Shown here in pieces: positions 7,891-17,698 of a stretch of DNA of 64,000 bases; the first letter of the stretch is position 1; each line of letters starts with the position of its first letter. The stretch lies in contig NZ_WMDQ01000010.1 in the NCBI RefSeq assembly GCF_009707955.1, positions 124,001-188,000 on the forward strand. The letters run 5' to 3'. Under the pieces are notes generated by a model. That model was not told the origin of the DNA. It ran no database searches and saw only the letters and a list, made by a program, of their open reading frames with translations. The translations under genes and the position numbers were made by a program. Origin of the DNA: Flavobacterium sp. LC2016-13. Lineage in GTDB: Bacteria > Bacteroidota > Bacteroidia > Flavobacteriales > Flavobacteriaceae.

Positions 7891-10800
7891 ATGAAAAATA
7901 ATTACTCAATGCGCCATTTTATGGCACTTTTAAGTTTTTTTTATTGCTTCTCGGCAAATCTCTTTGCTCAGACAACAATGCCAGCACCTCGACCATCATC
8001 ATCACTTCCTATTAGTGAGAATTTCGAGAAATTAGATGCGGGATCTGCTTCTTATACGGATATACCTGGATTTCAGGGTTGGACAACAAATGGTACAAGT
8101 CAAAATACAACAGTTTATAATACAGGAATTACTGGAGACAGACCTTTTATAAAAAATAGTTCGGTTGGTAATAATAGTGGAGGTATTCATAATTATAGTG
8201 GTAAAATAGGATTTTTGAATACGACTTCGGGAGATTTTACAATAGGTTTTGCTTTTTCAACCCTTGACAATACAGGGATAAAAGTAGAATACGATGCGAT
8301 GGTGATTCGTAACCCTTATGATGGAACTGCTAGTTATCGTCTTCAGGAAATGGCTTTACAATATCGTGTAGGTGAGAGTGGTGTTTTTATAAACTTACCA
8401 TCTACTATTTATTCAAATAATACTACAACTCCTCAAATTACAGGTTCAGGTGTAGATCCTGTAGACAATAAAACAACCAGAATATCTGTAACTTTACCTT
8501 CAGATTGCGATAATAAACCGATAATTCAAATAAGATGGATAGCAAGATTAATTTCAGGTACTGCAGGTTCTCGTCAATCTTTTGCTATTGATAATCTTGA
8601 TATTGCAAGTGCTGCGGGAGGTGATGTTACTGCTCCAATTAATAGTGCTGGATATCCCAAAGCCGATAATATTTTAGGAGAAAGTTTTGATTTTTCTAAT
8701 AAATTAAATGAAATCGGTAAAACATATTATGTTCTTGTTGCTGGAGGAAGCGCAGAACCAACAATTACTCAATTAAAAGCAGGTCAAGATGCGACAGGAA
8801 CAGCCGCGTTACAATCTGGATTTTTAGATATTACGACCGCTTCTCAGGCTGTTGTGAAAAATTTTGGAGGATTAAATCTTAATACTTTTTATTCAGTTTT
8901 CTCTATTTCTGAAGACTCTTCTGGAAATATTCAATCTACAATAAATAAAGTTGATATAACAACTTCAAATGTTCCTACTCCGGTAATATCTACAACGATA
9001 AGTTCGTTATATTTGGGTGCTTTAGAATCAAACTATACTTCTGAAACTTTAAGTTATCAAATTCAGGCTTTAAATCTTACTAGTGACGTAGTTTTGACTT
9101 CAACGGCAAATAATTTTACGATATCTAAAGATAATACGACATTTGGTTCTTCTTTAACCTTTACTGTTGCTGATTTAGCTTCAAATGCAACACCAACGGT
9201 TTATGTGAAGTTTACACCAAATGCAGTAAATAGTTTTTCAGGACAAATAACACATATAACAACTGGCGGAGTTACTAAAATAGTAGCGCTTACAGGAGAT
9301 GGAATCGATCCTTATAAACAAAATTTTAATAATCCGAACGTTTTAACAAATAGCGGTTGGACTCAATTTAATTTGGAAGGCCCTTTAAATAAATGGGTAT
9401 ATACAATAGTTGCTAGAAATGTAAACTCTTCTCCTGGTGCAGTTTTAGTGAATGGGTATTCTGATGCCGGAGCTAGTAAAGACTGGTTGATTTCTCCAAA
9501 ATTACGTTTAAACAACTTCACACAAGTTCCTTTATTGTCTTTTTACTCACGTAAATATTATGAAGGTCCAAGTTTGAAATTGATGGTTTCTACCAATTAT
9601 GACGGAGTTAGCAATCCTGAAAATGCAACCTGGACAGAAATAAATGGAAAATTTCCAACTTCAACAGGAGGTTATGTTCAATCACAATTCATAGATTTAA
9701 GCGCTTACAAAACTGATCATACCTATTTGGCATGGGTTTATGAAACTTCCGCCGGACCCAGAGCCACTAATTTGGTAGCCGAATGGTCGTTGGATGATTT
9801 TTTAATTTCAAATGAAACGAGTTATTTTGATTCAAATCCTGTCTTAGATTTTGGAGATGTAATTGCTAATGCTGTTTCTACGAGCCAATCTTTTGTACTT
9901 AAGGCAAAAGGATATGGAGATATTACTCTTACAGCTCCTGCAGATTATCAATTGTCTTTAGATAATACTATATTTCAATCAAGTATTGTTGTTACATCAG
10001 CTGATGCAGCAACAGGAAAAACACTTTATGCAAGATTTACGCCTTCAGTAAAAGCATTAACAATTTCCGGTACATTAAAAGTTACAGGAACTTTATTAGA
10101 CAAGCAAATCGGTTCGTTTATAGGTTCATCTATACTTAAAGCAGATACTTTTGATATTGCAACTTATAATTTAGAGTTTTTTGGTACAAATGTGAAAGAT
10201 AGTAGCGGTAAAGAATTTGGTCCGACAGATAACATTTTGCAAGTCGAAAATGTCGCTAAAGTAATGAATAAATTAAATGCTGACGTTTATGTTGTTCAGG
10301 AAGTATCTGATGATGTAGTTTCTTTACAAAATTTGATAGATAAGATAAGTATAAACGGAAAAACATTCAATAAAACAATTTCTACTTCCTGGTCATATTC
10401 CTTCAATGCCCCGGAACCAGATTTTCCTCCACAAAAATTAGTCGTTCTTTACAATACTCAGACTACGACTGTAAAAAGCACAAAAATATTATTTAAAGAT
10501 TTATACGATCAGGTTCGTGCCAATACTGTCGTTTTACCAAATTATCCTGGCACAGGTACTCCTCTGGACAATGATGATAGTTTTTTCTCGTCAGGACGCT
10601 TGCCATATTTGGTTCAGATAGAAACTAATATTGGTGGAATCAAAAAAGAAATTAATGTGATTGATTTTCACGCACGTGCCAATAGCGGAACTAATATAGA
10701 AAAATACAATCAGCGTAAATATGATGTTGATTATCTAAAACAAGCTTTAGATGCGGAATATCCAAATTCAAATGTTGTTATTTTGGGAGATTTTAATGAT

Positions 10801-11385
10801 GATGTAAAAGCATGGGTTGGAAATGCCAGTACTCCATCATCATATAAAACCTTTGTTGATGATACAGCAAACTATGACGTACTTACTTTAGGTTTAAGCA
10901 ATGCCGGAGCAAGCAGTTATTTTAATTTTACTCCTGAAAGTTTCCTTGATCATATCATTATTTCAAATGAATTATCAGATCAATACATTCCAAATTCAAT
11001 TGCCGTTTATGATCCTCGTAATGATATTCCTAATTATATTACGACAACATCAGATCACGGACCAGTAATTGCCCGTTTTGAATTGAAAGAAGACAACTTA
11101 GCGACAATTGATTTTGAAAACAAGAATGGATATTATGTAAGCACTTATCCTAATCCTGCATCAGATATTGTTAATGTAGCTGTAAAAACAAAAGATGATA
11201 AGGTTTTAAAACTAAGACTTTACGATATCTCAGGGCATTTAGTAACAAACCCGGTTGAAATAAAAGGAACGTCGGAAAACAGTACTTCTGTTATTCAGCT
11301 GAGTAATCTTAAAACAGGAATTTATGTTTATACTTTAAGCGAAAATAATAAGGTTATTTACAGTAATAAAATTATTAAGAAATAA
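7891..11385 (+). CDS. Secreted T9SS endonuclease/exonuclease/phosphatase-domain protein
   Basis: Large extracellular protein of 1164 residues. A signal peptide covers about residues 1-27 and ends ANLFAQ. Next come Ig-like and choice-of-anchor-J-type beta domains (KDWLISPKLRL near 530) and flanking beta domains with ALTGDG-like ends. An endonuclease/exonuclease/phosphatase domain occupies about 752-1070: FDIATYNLEFF, VVQEVSD, VVILGDFNDD and TSDHGPV supply the metal-binding and catalytic residues. The last 80 residues are a type A T9SS sorting domain (STYPNPASDIVNV, then LKTGIYVY). It would be exported by Sec, then T9SS, to the surface or medium and could cleave extracellular DNA or a phosphodiester. 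Monocistronic. Confidence 0.88.
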   Translation: MKNNYSMRHFMALLSFFYCFSANLFAQTTMPAPRPSSSLPISENFEKLDAGSASYTDIPGFQGWTTNGTSQNTTVYNTGITGDRPFIKNSSVGNNSGGIHNYSGKIGFLNTTSGDFTIGFAFSTLDNTGIKVEYDAMVIRNPYDGTASYRLQEMALQYRVGESGVFINLPSTIYSNNTTTPQITGSGVDPVDNKTTRISVTLPSDCDNKPIIQIRWIARLISGTAGSRQSFAIDNLDIASAAGGDVTAPINSAGYPKADNILGESFDFSNKLNEIGKTYYVLVAGGSAEPTITQLKAGQDATGTAALQSGFLDITTASQAVVKNFGGLNLNTFYSVFSISEDSSGNIQSTINKVDITTSNVPTPVISTTISSLYLGALESNYTSETLSYQIQALNLTSDVVLTSTANNFTISKDNTTFGSSLTFTVADLASNATPTVYVKFTPNAVNSFSGQITHITTGGVTKIVALTGDGIDPYKQNFNNPNVLTNSGWTQFNLEGPLNKWVYTIVARNVNSSPGAVLVNGYSDAGASKDWLISPKLRLNNFTQVPLLSFYSRKYYEGPSLKLMVSTNYDGVSNPENATWTEINGKFPTSTGGYVQSQFIDLSAYKTDHTYLAWVYETSAGPRATNLVAEWSLDDFLISNETSYFDSNPVLDFGDVIANAVSTSQSFVLKAKGYGDITLTAPADYQLSLDNTIFQSSIVVTSADAATGKTLYARFTPSVKALTISGTLKVTGTLLDKQIGSFIGSSILKADTFDIATYNLEFFGTNVKDSSGKEFGPTDNILQVENVAKVMNKLNADVYVVQEVSDDVVSLQNLIDKISINGKTFNKTISTSWSYSFNAPEPDFPPQKLVVLYNTQTTTVKSTKILFKDLYDQVRANTVVLPNYPGTGTPLDNDDSFFSSGRLPYLVQIETNIGGIKKEINVIDFHARANSGTNIEKYNQRKYDVDYLKQALDAEYPNSNVVILGDFNDDVKAWVGNASTPSSYKTFVDDTANYDVLTLGLSNAGASSYFNFTPESFLDHIIISNELSDQYIPNSIAVYDPRNDIPNYITTTSDHGPVIARFELKEDNLATIDFENKNGYYVSTYPNPASDIVNVAVKTKDDKVLKLRLYDISGHLVTNPVEIKGTSENSTSVIQLSNLKTGIYVYTLSENNKVIYSNKIIKK

Positions 11386-11403
11386 CCATAAGAAATAAAT
11401 AGT

Positions 11404-11433
11404 AAAAAGGCAGTCAATTTTGACTGCCTTTTT
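11404..11433. terminator. Bidirectional intrinsic terminator
   Basis: Perfect 13-base stem AAAAAGGCAGTCA / TGACTGCCTTTTT with a 4-base loop, flanked by A and T runs. It serves the convergent T9SS nuclease gene (+) and MepB gene (-). Confidence 0.9.
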
Positions 11434-11439
11434 TTATTC

Positions 11440-11979
11440 TTAAATAGTAGAAGTAAGTAATTTTTTAGCCTTTTCCAGATCAATAGATTTGTTGTTAGGT
11501 ATTTCTAAAAAATAATCCAATTGCCATTGTTGTGTTTTTTGAGCTTGTTTGCTTGTGGTTTCATCCCAAGGCGGGTAAACTCTTGTAGCTCGTTTACCTT
11601 CTTTAGTTGCTGTCGAAAATATTCCTTTTTGTAATAAAACAGATTTCGGAAAAATAAACTGGCCAAAAGAATCGTTTTTTCGAACATTTACAATAACAAA
11701 ATCAATAGCATCTGAAAAATCAAAAGGTTCAATAATTCCTGTTTTATTTCGTTTCCATAAAGTTACAAACTGACCTGTTTTTGTTGGAGTAATTTTAGCT
11801 GATCTGAATTTAATATTCAGATTGTTAATTTGAAAATCGAATGCATCATATTCCTGGCTTTCCATTTCTGGTTGAGGTTCAGTGCATTCAAAATTGCAAT
11901 TATCATAAACAAGTTCCTTGGTTATGATTAAATCGTTAGGTATTCGTTTTGTATGAATCCAATTGCTTTTAATTGTCAT
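11440..11979 (-). CDS. MepB family protein
   Basis: Protein of 179 residues matching the MepB family: ESQEYDAFDFQI in the N-terminal half, then KITPTKTGQFVTLWKR, GQFIFPKSVL near 120 and a late Trp/Pro-rich VYPPWDETTSKQA. MepB was named from the staphylococcal mepRAB locus but its biochemical role is not established. Here it stands alone, convergent with the secreted nuclease and downstream of the repeat-containing membrane protein, from which it is separated by about 50 bases. Confidence 0.8.
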   Translation of the reverse strand: MTIKSNWIHTKRIPNDLIITKELVYDNCNFECTEPQPEMESQEYDAFDFQINNLNIKFRSAKITPTKTGQFVTLWKRNKTGIIEPFDFSDAIDFVIVNVRKNDSFGQFIFPKSVLLQKGIFSTATKEGKRATRVYPPWDETTSKQAQKTQQWQLDYFLEIPNNKSIDLEKAKKLLTSTI

Positions 11980-12031
11980 TATTGAGAATTATTTGTTGCT
12001 GTTTTTTTTGAAAATTACAACAAAAAGATTT

Positions 12032-14206
12032 CTAAAATGAAATATTCAATCCAAAATTAAATCCCCATTGAAATTGATTGAAAGACTGTTCAGTCAACGG
12101 ATTTATATAATAATTCATCGCAGGTTCTACAAAAACATTTGTCTTTTTATAAATTCTATATTGTACTGTCGTACTCAATGTTGATCCATAAACATAATCA
12201 TTTGCGTTTGCATTTTCACCTATCGAAGTGCCGTTTAAAGCCATATTGTTCGAAATTAATTTACCCACAAAACCACCTGTATTCAGGCTGATATTCGTTT
12301 TGTTTTTATTAAAAACAGAATACGAAACTTCTAATGGAACTTCAAGATATCTTAAACTCTGATCCAGATTTCCTTTTTCAATATTATCACTTTTTAACGC
12401 CATTGTTGTGCTGGTAGGCACAAATATATATCTGGTATCTTTCGTAATTTCCTGTGCCGCTAATGTCGCATTTGGATTAAAATAATCGTTGGAAGATAAA
12501 AAAGCATTTGAAGTTTTCATGTAAGAAACATTAGCAATACTCTGACCTAATTCGTTAAATTTAATACCGGAACTAACAGCCCATTTTTTATTGATTTTGT
12601 ATTTTGTTTTTACACCGTAACTATTACTTTGTTTAGAATCGTTTACGTTGCCTAGCGTTTTTTCATTTTTATAATTTTCAGAATTGGCAACTCCGGCAAA
12701 AACGGCTAAATCCCATTTTTCATTTTTAGCAACTCTTTTGTCTTTATCTTCTTTCTCTTTTTTAGTTTCAGGAGTTGGCGTAATAATTCCTTTTTCTAAA
12801 TTCTGAAGTTCTGCTAATTGAACAGAATCCTGCTTGCTCAAAACAACAGTATTAAATTTTGAATTGCTTTTTTGATTATCAGCAATCGCTTTTTCGTTTG
12901 TTATAATTTCTTTCTTCGGTTCTTTTACAATTTCGGTTGATTTTTGATTGTTCCAAACTGAATTTTCAGCGTTTAATGCAATATTGTTTTTTGCTTTCAG
13001 TTTATCTTCAAAAATAGAAGAAGGAACCTGGTTTTTAGATACTGAATTAAATCCATTTTCTTTTTCTGAATGAAATGATTTCTGAGCTACAGCCTGATTT
13101 GTGTTTTTCTTTTCAGGATTTATTACTTGATTTTTAGAAGCTGAATTAAATGTGTTTTGATTATTCGGAACAAATGATTTTTCAGCGACAACCTGATTTG
13201 AATTTTTCTTTTCAGGATTTATCATTTGATTTTTTGAAGCTGAATTGAATGTATTTTGATTATTCGGAACAAAAGATTTCTCGGCTACAATCTGATTTGC
13301 ATTTTTCTTTTCAGGATTTGTTACTTGATTTTTTGAAGCTGAATTGAATGTATTTTGATTATTCGGAACAAAAGATTTCTCAGCGACAACCTGATTTGCA
13401 TTTTTCTTTTCAGGATTTAATGCTTGAGTTTTAGAAACTGAATTAAATGTGTTTTGATTATTCGGAACAAATGATTTTTCAGCGACAGCCTGATTTTTAT
13501 TTCCTTTTTCGGAATCTGAAGTTTGAAATTTAGAAGGCGAATTAAATGAGTCTCCATTCGGAAGAAGAGATTTTCCGGCCACAGCCTGATTTGAATTTCT
13601 TTTTTCAGAATTTGATATTTCATTTTTAGAAGCAGTATTCAATCCGTTCTCATTATTTGGGGCAAATGATCTATCGGCTACAGCCTGATTTGGTTTGTTT
13701 ATTTCTAAATTTGATTTTTCATTTAAAACGCCTTCCTGATTGCTTTTGTTTTTAGTATTTACAGGATTAACTGTCGTTTTTTGATTTTGATTAATTTGCG
13801 AAGGATTTAATGTGTTTTTGGTGTCTTTATCAGCTGAGTTTTCTACTGCAACAGCATTTTCTTCCTTATTTATTTTATTAATAGATTCGTTCTTATTGTC
13901 GATTTCTTCAACGCTTCTTGTTTTTGAATCATCAGATTGTGTTTTTTTCTCATCCAGAACAACACTATTATTTTCTCCAGAGCCATTATTTTCAGGTTTA
14001 ATTCCAGATCCGGAATTAAAATGTAAAACAGAAGGGAGCATTAATCCTAATAATAAGCATGCCGCAGCAGACCACCAAAGAACAGCTCTTTTTTTCTTTT
14101 TAGGTTTGTCTAATTTCTCCTCAATTTTATCCCATAATTCGGGAGGCGGAACACTTGAAAAGTTTTCCATTGATGAAAAAATATCTTCTATATTTTGCTT
14201 CTTCAT
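12032..14206 (-). CDS. Membrane-anchored repeat protein with outer-membrane beta-barrel-like C-terminus, partner of the sigma factor
   Basis: A 724-residue protein in three parts. Residues 1-40 are cytoplasmic (MKKQNIEDIFSSMENF and a Lys-rich patch), followed by one membrane helix at about 41-61. Residues 62-500 are low-complexity Asn/Lys/Gln-rich and include seven 33-residue repeats. The last about 220 residues alternate polar and hydrophobic strands and end in QWGFNFGLNISF, as in outer membrane beta-barrel domain proteins. Its start overlaps the end of the ECF sigma factor gene by four bases. Overlap and topology make an anti-sigma-like or envelope-spanning sensor role likely, but there is no classical anti-sigma zinc motif. 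Confidence 0.72.
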   Translation of the reverse strand: MKKQNIEDIFSSMENFSSVPPPELWDKIEEKLDKPKKKKRAVLWWSAAACLLLGLMLPSVLHFNSGSGIKPENNGSGENNSVVLDEKKTQSDDSKTRSVEEIDNKNESINKINKEENAVAVENSADKDTKNTLNPSQINQNQKTTVNPVNTKNKSNQEGVLNEKSNLEINKPNQAVADRSFAPNNENGLNTASKNEISNSEKRNSNQAVAGKSLLPNGDSFNSPSKFQTSDSEKGNKNQAVAEKSFVPNNQNTFNSVSKTQALNPEKKNANQVVAEKSFVPNNQNTFNSASKNQVTNPEKKNANQIVAEKSFVPNNQNTFNSASKNQMINPEKKNSNQVVAEKSFVPNNQNTFNSASKNQVINPEKKNTNQAVAQKSFHSEKENGFNSVSKNQVPSSIFEDKLKAKNNIALNAENSVWNNQKSTEIVKEPKKEIITNEKAIADNQKSNSKFNTVVLSKQDSVQLAELQNLEKGIITPTPETKKEKEDKDKRVAKNEKWDLAVFAGVANSENYKNEKTLGNVNDSKQSNSYGVKTKYKINKKWAVSSGIKFNELGQSIANVSYMKTSNAFLSSNDYFNPNATLAAQEITKDTRYIFVPTSTTMALKSDNIEKGNLDQSLRYLEVPLEVSYSVFNKNKTNISLNTGGFVGKLISNNMALNGTSIGENANANDYVYGSTLSTTVQYRIYKKTNVFVEPAMNYYINPLTEQSFNQFQWGFNFGLNISF
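12998..13690 (-). repeat. Seven tandem 99-base coding repeats
   Basis: Residues about 173-403 of the membrane protein consist of seven units of 32-33 residues, each built on NQxVAxKSFxPNNxNxFNS followed by SKxQ and NPEKKN. Units 3-6 are nearly identical; units 1, 2 and 7 have drifted. The gradient from near-identical centre to diverged edges suggests recent unequal exchange, so copy number may vary between strains. Confidence 0.88.
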
Positions 14207-14754
14207 GCTGTCTTAAAATTTTTTATGCTCAAAATCCTTTTTTGCAAAATGCGCTTAGCTCTGTTTAAATTTGATTTGGATGTTCCTTCTGAAATTTTTA
14301 ATAATTCGGCGATTTCTTTGTGTTTCATCTTTTCAAAAACATATAAGTTAAAAACCGTCCTGTATTGATCTGGTAAATCCCGAATGTACTCTAGTAATTT
14401 TTCCTGTTCTATTGGAGCAATATCTAATTCGGGTTCTTCAACAAAATCGGTATCAGGATCAAAAACATCCAGAAAAAAGCTTTCTTTCTTTTTTTTATTC
14501 AAAGCCTCAATAAGCTTATTTATAAAAATCCGTTTAAGCCAGCCTTCAAAACTTCCTTCAAATTTGTATTGATTTATCTTTTGAAAAACAATAACAAATG
14601 CTTCCTGAAAAACATCTTTTGCATCGTCTTCGTTTTTCATATATTTCAAACAGATACCATACAAAACGGGAGAGAACAACTGATATATTTTCAGTTGTCC
14701 CTCTCTGTCATTTTGCATACATTGCTTGATATATTTATCTAAATCGTCTTTCAA
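14203..14754 (-). CDS. ECF-type RNA polymerase sigma factor
   Basis: Sigma-70 family factor of 183 residues. Region 2 runs from about residue 25 (YQLFSPVLYGICLKYMKN, then EDDAKDVFQEAFVIVFQ). Region 4 is the C-terminal helix-turn-helix (FNLYVFEKMKHKEIAELL, ISEGTSKSNLNRAKRIL). The start is TTG at 14754; the first ATG is only residue 13, and the preceding residues match usual family N-termini. Its end overlaps the downstream membrane-protein gene, so the two are co-translated, as is usual for ECF sigma and its regulator. The target promoters are unknown. Confidence 0.9.
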   Translation of the reverse strand: MKDDLDKYIKQCMQNDREGQLKIYQLFSPVLYGICLKYMKNEDDAKDVFQEAFVIVFQKINQYKFEGSFEGWLKRIFINKLIEALNKKKKESFFLDVFDPDTDFVEEPELDIAPIEQEKLLEYIRDLPDQYRTVFNLYVFEKMKHKEIAELLKISEGTSKSNLNRAKRILQKRILSIKNFKTA

Positions 14755-14776
14755 AAAATGGTTAAATTTGTTTTGG

Positions 14777-14784
14777 CAAAATTA
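14777..14784 (-). promoter_or_regulatory. Candidate promoter of the sigma-factor operon
   Basis: On the minus strand this reads TAATTTTG, a full match to TAnnTTTG, ending 22 bases before the sigma start codon. A TTG lies 16 bases further upstream (14801-14803), slightly closer than the usual -33 spacing. Confidence 0.45.
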
Positions 14785-14804
14785 GCTTTTTTTAACGCAT
14801 CAAA

Positions 14805-15197
14805 CTATCGTTTAAAAATAGTACGAGCTGCGTCTGTATTATTGCTTAAAATGGTTAGGTTTTGATTATCAAGCTTTTCTATGATATAGGTTTTACCTTC
14901 AAACGTAATAAGGTCATGTTCTAAGTTATCAGAAACACCAATTCCCTTTGCAATTTCGTAAGCACTATTTCTAATTTCTATATCATTTTTATAAGTGATA
15001 ATTCTTCCATCAGATGTAAAAACTACTTTTTTATTGAAACCGCTGGTTTTTGGTGTAGCCGTATAAGGATTATTAACTCCTCCAATCGATTTTTCCCAAG
15101 TCCATGTATTTACTATTGAAACAGCATTTACTGAATCTTTAGAATAGAAACTGGAGAAAAGACAAAATGCAACAAAAAACAATAAAAGTTTTCTCAT
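14805..15197 (-). CDS. Small exported lipocalin-like protein
   Basis: Protein of 130 residues with a cleavable-looking signal peptide (hydrophobic residues 3-17). The mature part is a short beta-rich domain: NTWTWEKSIGG, VVFTSDGRIITYKN, YIIEKLDNQNLTIL. This pattern resembles lipocalin-like domains of Bacteroidota, but similarity is weak. It follows the PrcB lipoprotein gene by 7 bases and is probably co-transcribed with it. Confidence 0.65.
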   Translation of the reverse strand: MRKLLLFFVAFCLFSSFYSKDSVNAVSIVNTWTWEKSIGGVNNPYTATPKTSGFNKKVVFTSDGRIITYKNDIEIRNSAYEIAKGIGVSDNLEHDLITFEGKTYIIEKLDNQNLTILSNNTDAARTIFKR

Positions 15198-15204
15198 AAT
15201 TTGA

Positions 15205-16080
15205 CTAGTTTAAACTTATGATTTTATCCTGAATTGCTTTTTTGAAAGCTTTTATCGCATCAGTTTGATCAGCAGTATCGTTTTTGTCAATATAAATTTT
15301 AGTAATACTTCCTGCCTGACGAAGTTGGAAATAAATTCCACCCTGATTACCATCATCTGGCGTACCATACGTTTTAGTTTGTCCTTTCAAAGCTAAAATT
15401 TCAGCAGGAACACTTTTTAAAAATAAAGTATATTCACCTCTTTTTGTTGTATTTGTATACTTATATTGTTCAAAAGTATAGCTTCCGTAACCAACATTTA
15501 AAAATTTAAGGATATTAAAATCATTTAACTGATAGAATTTTTGACAATCTCCACCGGTACATAAATTGGTAAAACTTCCAATTACAATGTTGTCTGAAGT
15601 TTCAACAGTTCTGTTAAAAATAATTGGTTTTGACGTTTTAGGAATCAAAATAAAATCTGAAGGATAAGTAGGGGTTTGTGAGATTGATTCTCCGGATTGA
15701 GGTCCTTTTTCATAAAAGTTAATTACGATTTCGCAATTGTTCTCAACCATAGAAGTCATTTTTATTTCGTATCCGCTAGTAGCTTTAACTCCTGCAAAAA
15801 TTCCAATCAAATAGTTTTTTGTAAAATCTATATTAGGATCACTTGCAACAGGGCAGCTATTAGGGTGTTTTGTAAAATTGTCATCCATTTTTTGCTGTGT
15901 ATTCACTAAAATGGCCTGCGGGTTATTAGGTAAAACTTTTACACTATAATTGCATAAAAGAGGAAATCCGGTAAAAGGTACATCTACATCAGCTCCGCAG
16001 TCAACATTAAGGTCATTGTCGTTAACTGAACAAGCGCTAATTCCAAAAGCTATAAATAAGCCAAGCATTAATTTTTTCAT
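15205..16080 (-). CDS. PrcB-domain lipoprotein
   Basis: Protein of 291 residues with a lipoprotein signal (LFIAFGISAC, Cys at residue 17). The middle part (about 85-165) reads YLIGIFAGVKATSGYEIKM, then a stretch ending in FILIPKTSKPIIF. This matches the PrcB C-terminal domain family, named after a component of the Treponema dentilisin protease complex. A second C-terminal segment (about 195-291) holds a YGSYTFEQYKYT strand pair. The function here is unknown. It is followed closely by the lipocalin-like gene. Confidence 0.75.
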   Translation of the reverse strand: MKKLMLGLFIAFGISACSVNDNDLNVDCGADVDVPFTGFPLLCNYSVKVLPNNPQAILVNTQQKMDDNFTKHPNSCPVASDPNIDFTKNYLIGIFAGVKATSGYEIKMTSMVENNCEIVINFYEKGPQSGESISQTPTYPSDFILIPKTSKPIIFNRTVETSDNIVIGSFTNLCTGGDCQKFYQLNDFNILKFLNVGYGSYTFEQYKYTNTTKRGEYTLFLKSVPAEILALKGQTKTYGTPDDGNQGGIYFQLRQAGSITKIYIDKNDTADQTDAIKAFKKAIQDKIISLN

Positions 16081-16282
16081 GATATTTTTCTAATAGGTTA
16101 TATTCTGTAGATGTCCTTATATTGAAATGGTTGCGTAAACTGAGTTTTTTTGAGACTGATTTTTTTAAAAATAAGTTCAAAATGTTTGTTTAATTTTGAA
16201 TTGATATTAATTAGTGAAATTTTAAATTTTAAAATTCGGCACTACACATTATTGCGTAATTTTACTTAAAATACAACTCCGT

Positions 16283-17656
16283 ATGATTGATTTTCTTCCG
16301 TTTATAGCAGGTTTTATAATCGCATTGTTTTTAGGTATTTACTTAGGAAAAATGCTGTTTTCGGCTAAGTTTCAATCAGAAAAAGTAAGTCTTGAAGAAA
16401 GATTGAATGCGAATACCAATCAATTGCAATTGCAAAAAGATCAGTTTGATAATGACAGAAAAAGTTTCGAAAAAGTATTGCAGGCAAATAATTTTGAAAA
16501 AGAAAACATTCGAACCGAAAAAGATAGTCTTGCTATTCAGCTTTCTAAAAAAGAAGTAGATTTTGAAAATTTATGGGAACGCCATAAAGAGCAAAAAAAT
16601 GAAATAACAGAACTACAGGAAAAATTCACCAAAGAGTTTGAAAATCTGGCCAACAAAATTCTCGAAGAGAAATCAGCTAAATTCACAGAACAAAATAGCG
16701 AAAACATGAAAAATATCTTGTTGCCTTTGCAGGATAAAATTCATGGATTTGAACAAAAAGTAGAACAAACACACAAAGAAAGTATCGATTATCATGCAGC
16801 TTTACGTCAGCAAATAGTTGGTTTAAGCGAAATGAATGCTCAAATGAGCAAAGAAACCCTAAACTTAACCAAAGCATTAAAAGGCGACAGTAAAATGCAG
16901 GGAAGTTGGGGAGAACTGGTTTTAGAGCGTGTTTTAGAAAAATCAGGTTTAGAAAAAGGACGTGAATATGAAGTACAGCAAAGTTTTACTAACAATGAAG
17001 GAAACCGGGTTTTTCCTGATGTTGTAATTAATTTGCCAGACGGAAAGAAAATGATTGTCGACTCTAAAGTTTCTTTGGTAGCCTATGAAAAATGGATTAA
17101 TGAAGAATCAGAAATACTAAAAACAGAATTTCTGAGAGAACATATTATTTCGATAAAAAGACACGTAGAACAACTCGGAAATAAAAATTACCACGATTTA
17201 TACCAAATCGAAAGTCCTGATTTTGTTTTGCTTTTTATCCCGATAGAACCCGCTTTTGCCATTGCTTTAAACGAAGATTCGACTTTATACAGTAAAGCTT
17301 TTGACCGAAATATTGTCATTGTAACGCCAACCACTTTATTGGCAACCCTGCGAACAATTGATAGTATGTGGAGCAATCAGAAACAACAGGAAAATGCTTT
17401 TGAAATTGCCAGACAAGCCGGAGCATTATATGACAAATTTGAAGGTTTTGTAGTCGATTTGGTAAAAATTGGAAATAAAATTAAAGACACAAAAAGCGAA
17501 TACGATAATGCAATGAACAAATTGGTCGACGGAAAAGGAAATTTAGTTTCAAGCGTCGAAAAATTAAAGAAAATGGGAGCAAAGGCAAAAAAGGCACTTC
17601 CGGAAAATATTATTGCGAGAGCTTCAAATACAGATGAAAATGAATTACTAAATTAA
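16283..17656 (+). CDS. rmuC: DNA recombination protein RmuC
   Basis: RmuC family, 457 residues. An N-terminal membrane anchor (residues about 4-24) is followed by a long coiled coil (30-200). The conserved nuclease-like RmuC domain (about 205-400) has GSWGELVLERVLEKSGL, FPDVVINLPDGKKMIVDSKVSL and VTPTTLLATLRTI. RmuC limits inversions at short inverted repeats in E. coli. Intact and of usual length. It is followed after 42 bases by a thioesterase gene in the same direction. Confidence 0.93.
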   Translation: MIDFLPFIAGFIIALFLGIYLGKMLFSAKFQSEKVSLEERLNANTNQLQLQKDQFDNDRKSFEKVLQANNFEKENIRTEKDSLAIQLSKKEVDFENLWERHKEQKNEITELQEKFTKEFENLANKILEEKSAKFTEQNSENMKNILLPLQDKIHGFEQKVEQTHKESIDYHAALRQQIVGLSEMNAQMSKETLNLTKALKGDSKMQGSWGELVLERVLEKSGLEKGREYEVQQSFTNNEGNRVFPDVVINLPDGKKMIVDSKVSLVAYEKWINEESEILKTEFLREHIISIKRHVEQLGNKNYHDLYQIESPDFVLLFIPIEPAFAIALNEDSTLYSKAFDRNIVIVTPTTLLATLRTIDSMWSNQKQQENAFEIARQAGALYDKFEGFVVDLVKIGNKIKDTKSEYDNAMNKLVDGKGNLVSSVEKLKKMGAKAKKALPENIIARASNTDENELLN

Positions 17657-17698
17657 ATTTCATCTTCATTCATAAATCAATTACAAGAAAATAAAAAC

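Noticed and set aside
12998..13690. Possible CRISPR array because of regular near-identical 99-base units
   Set aside because: The units are in-frame protein repeats with no short repeat/unique spacer alternation and no cas genes nearby.
13812..14216. 134-residue plus-strand frame opposite the repeat protein
   Set aside because: It is antisense to a well-supported gene, is hydrophobic low-complexity sequence and has no leader.
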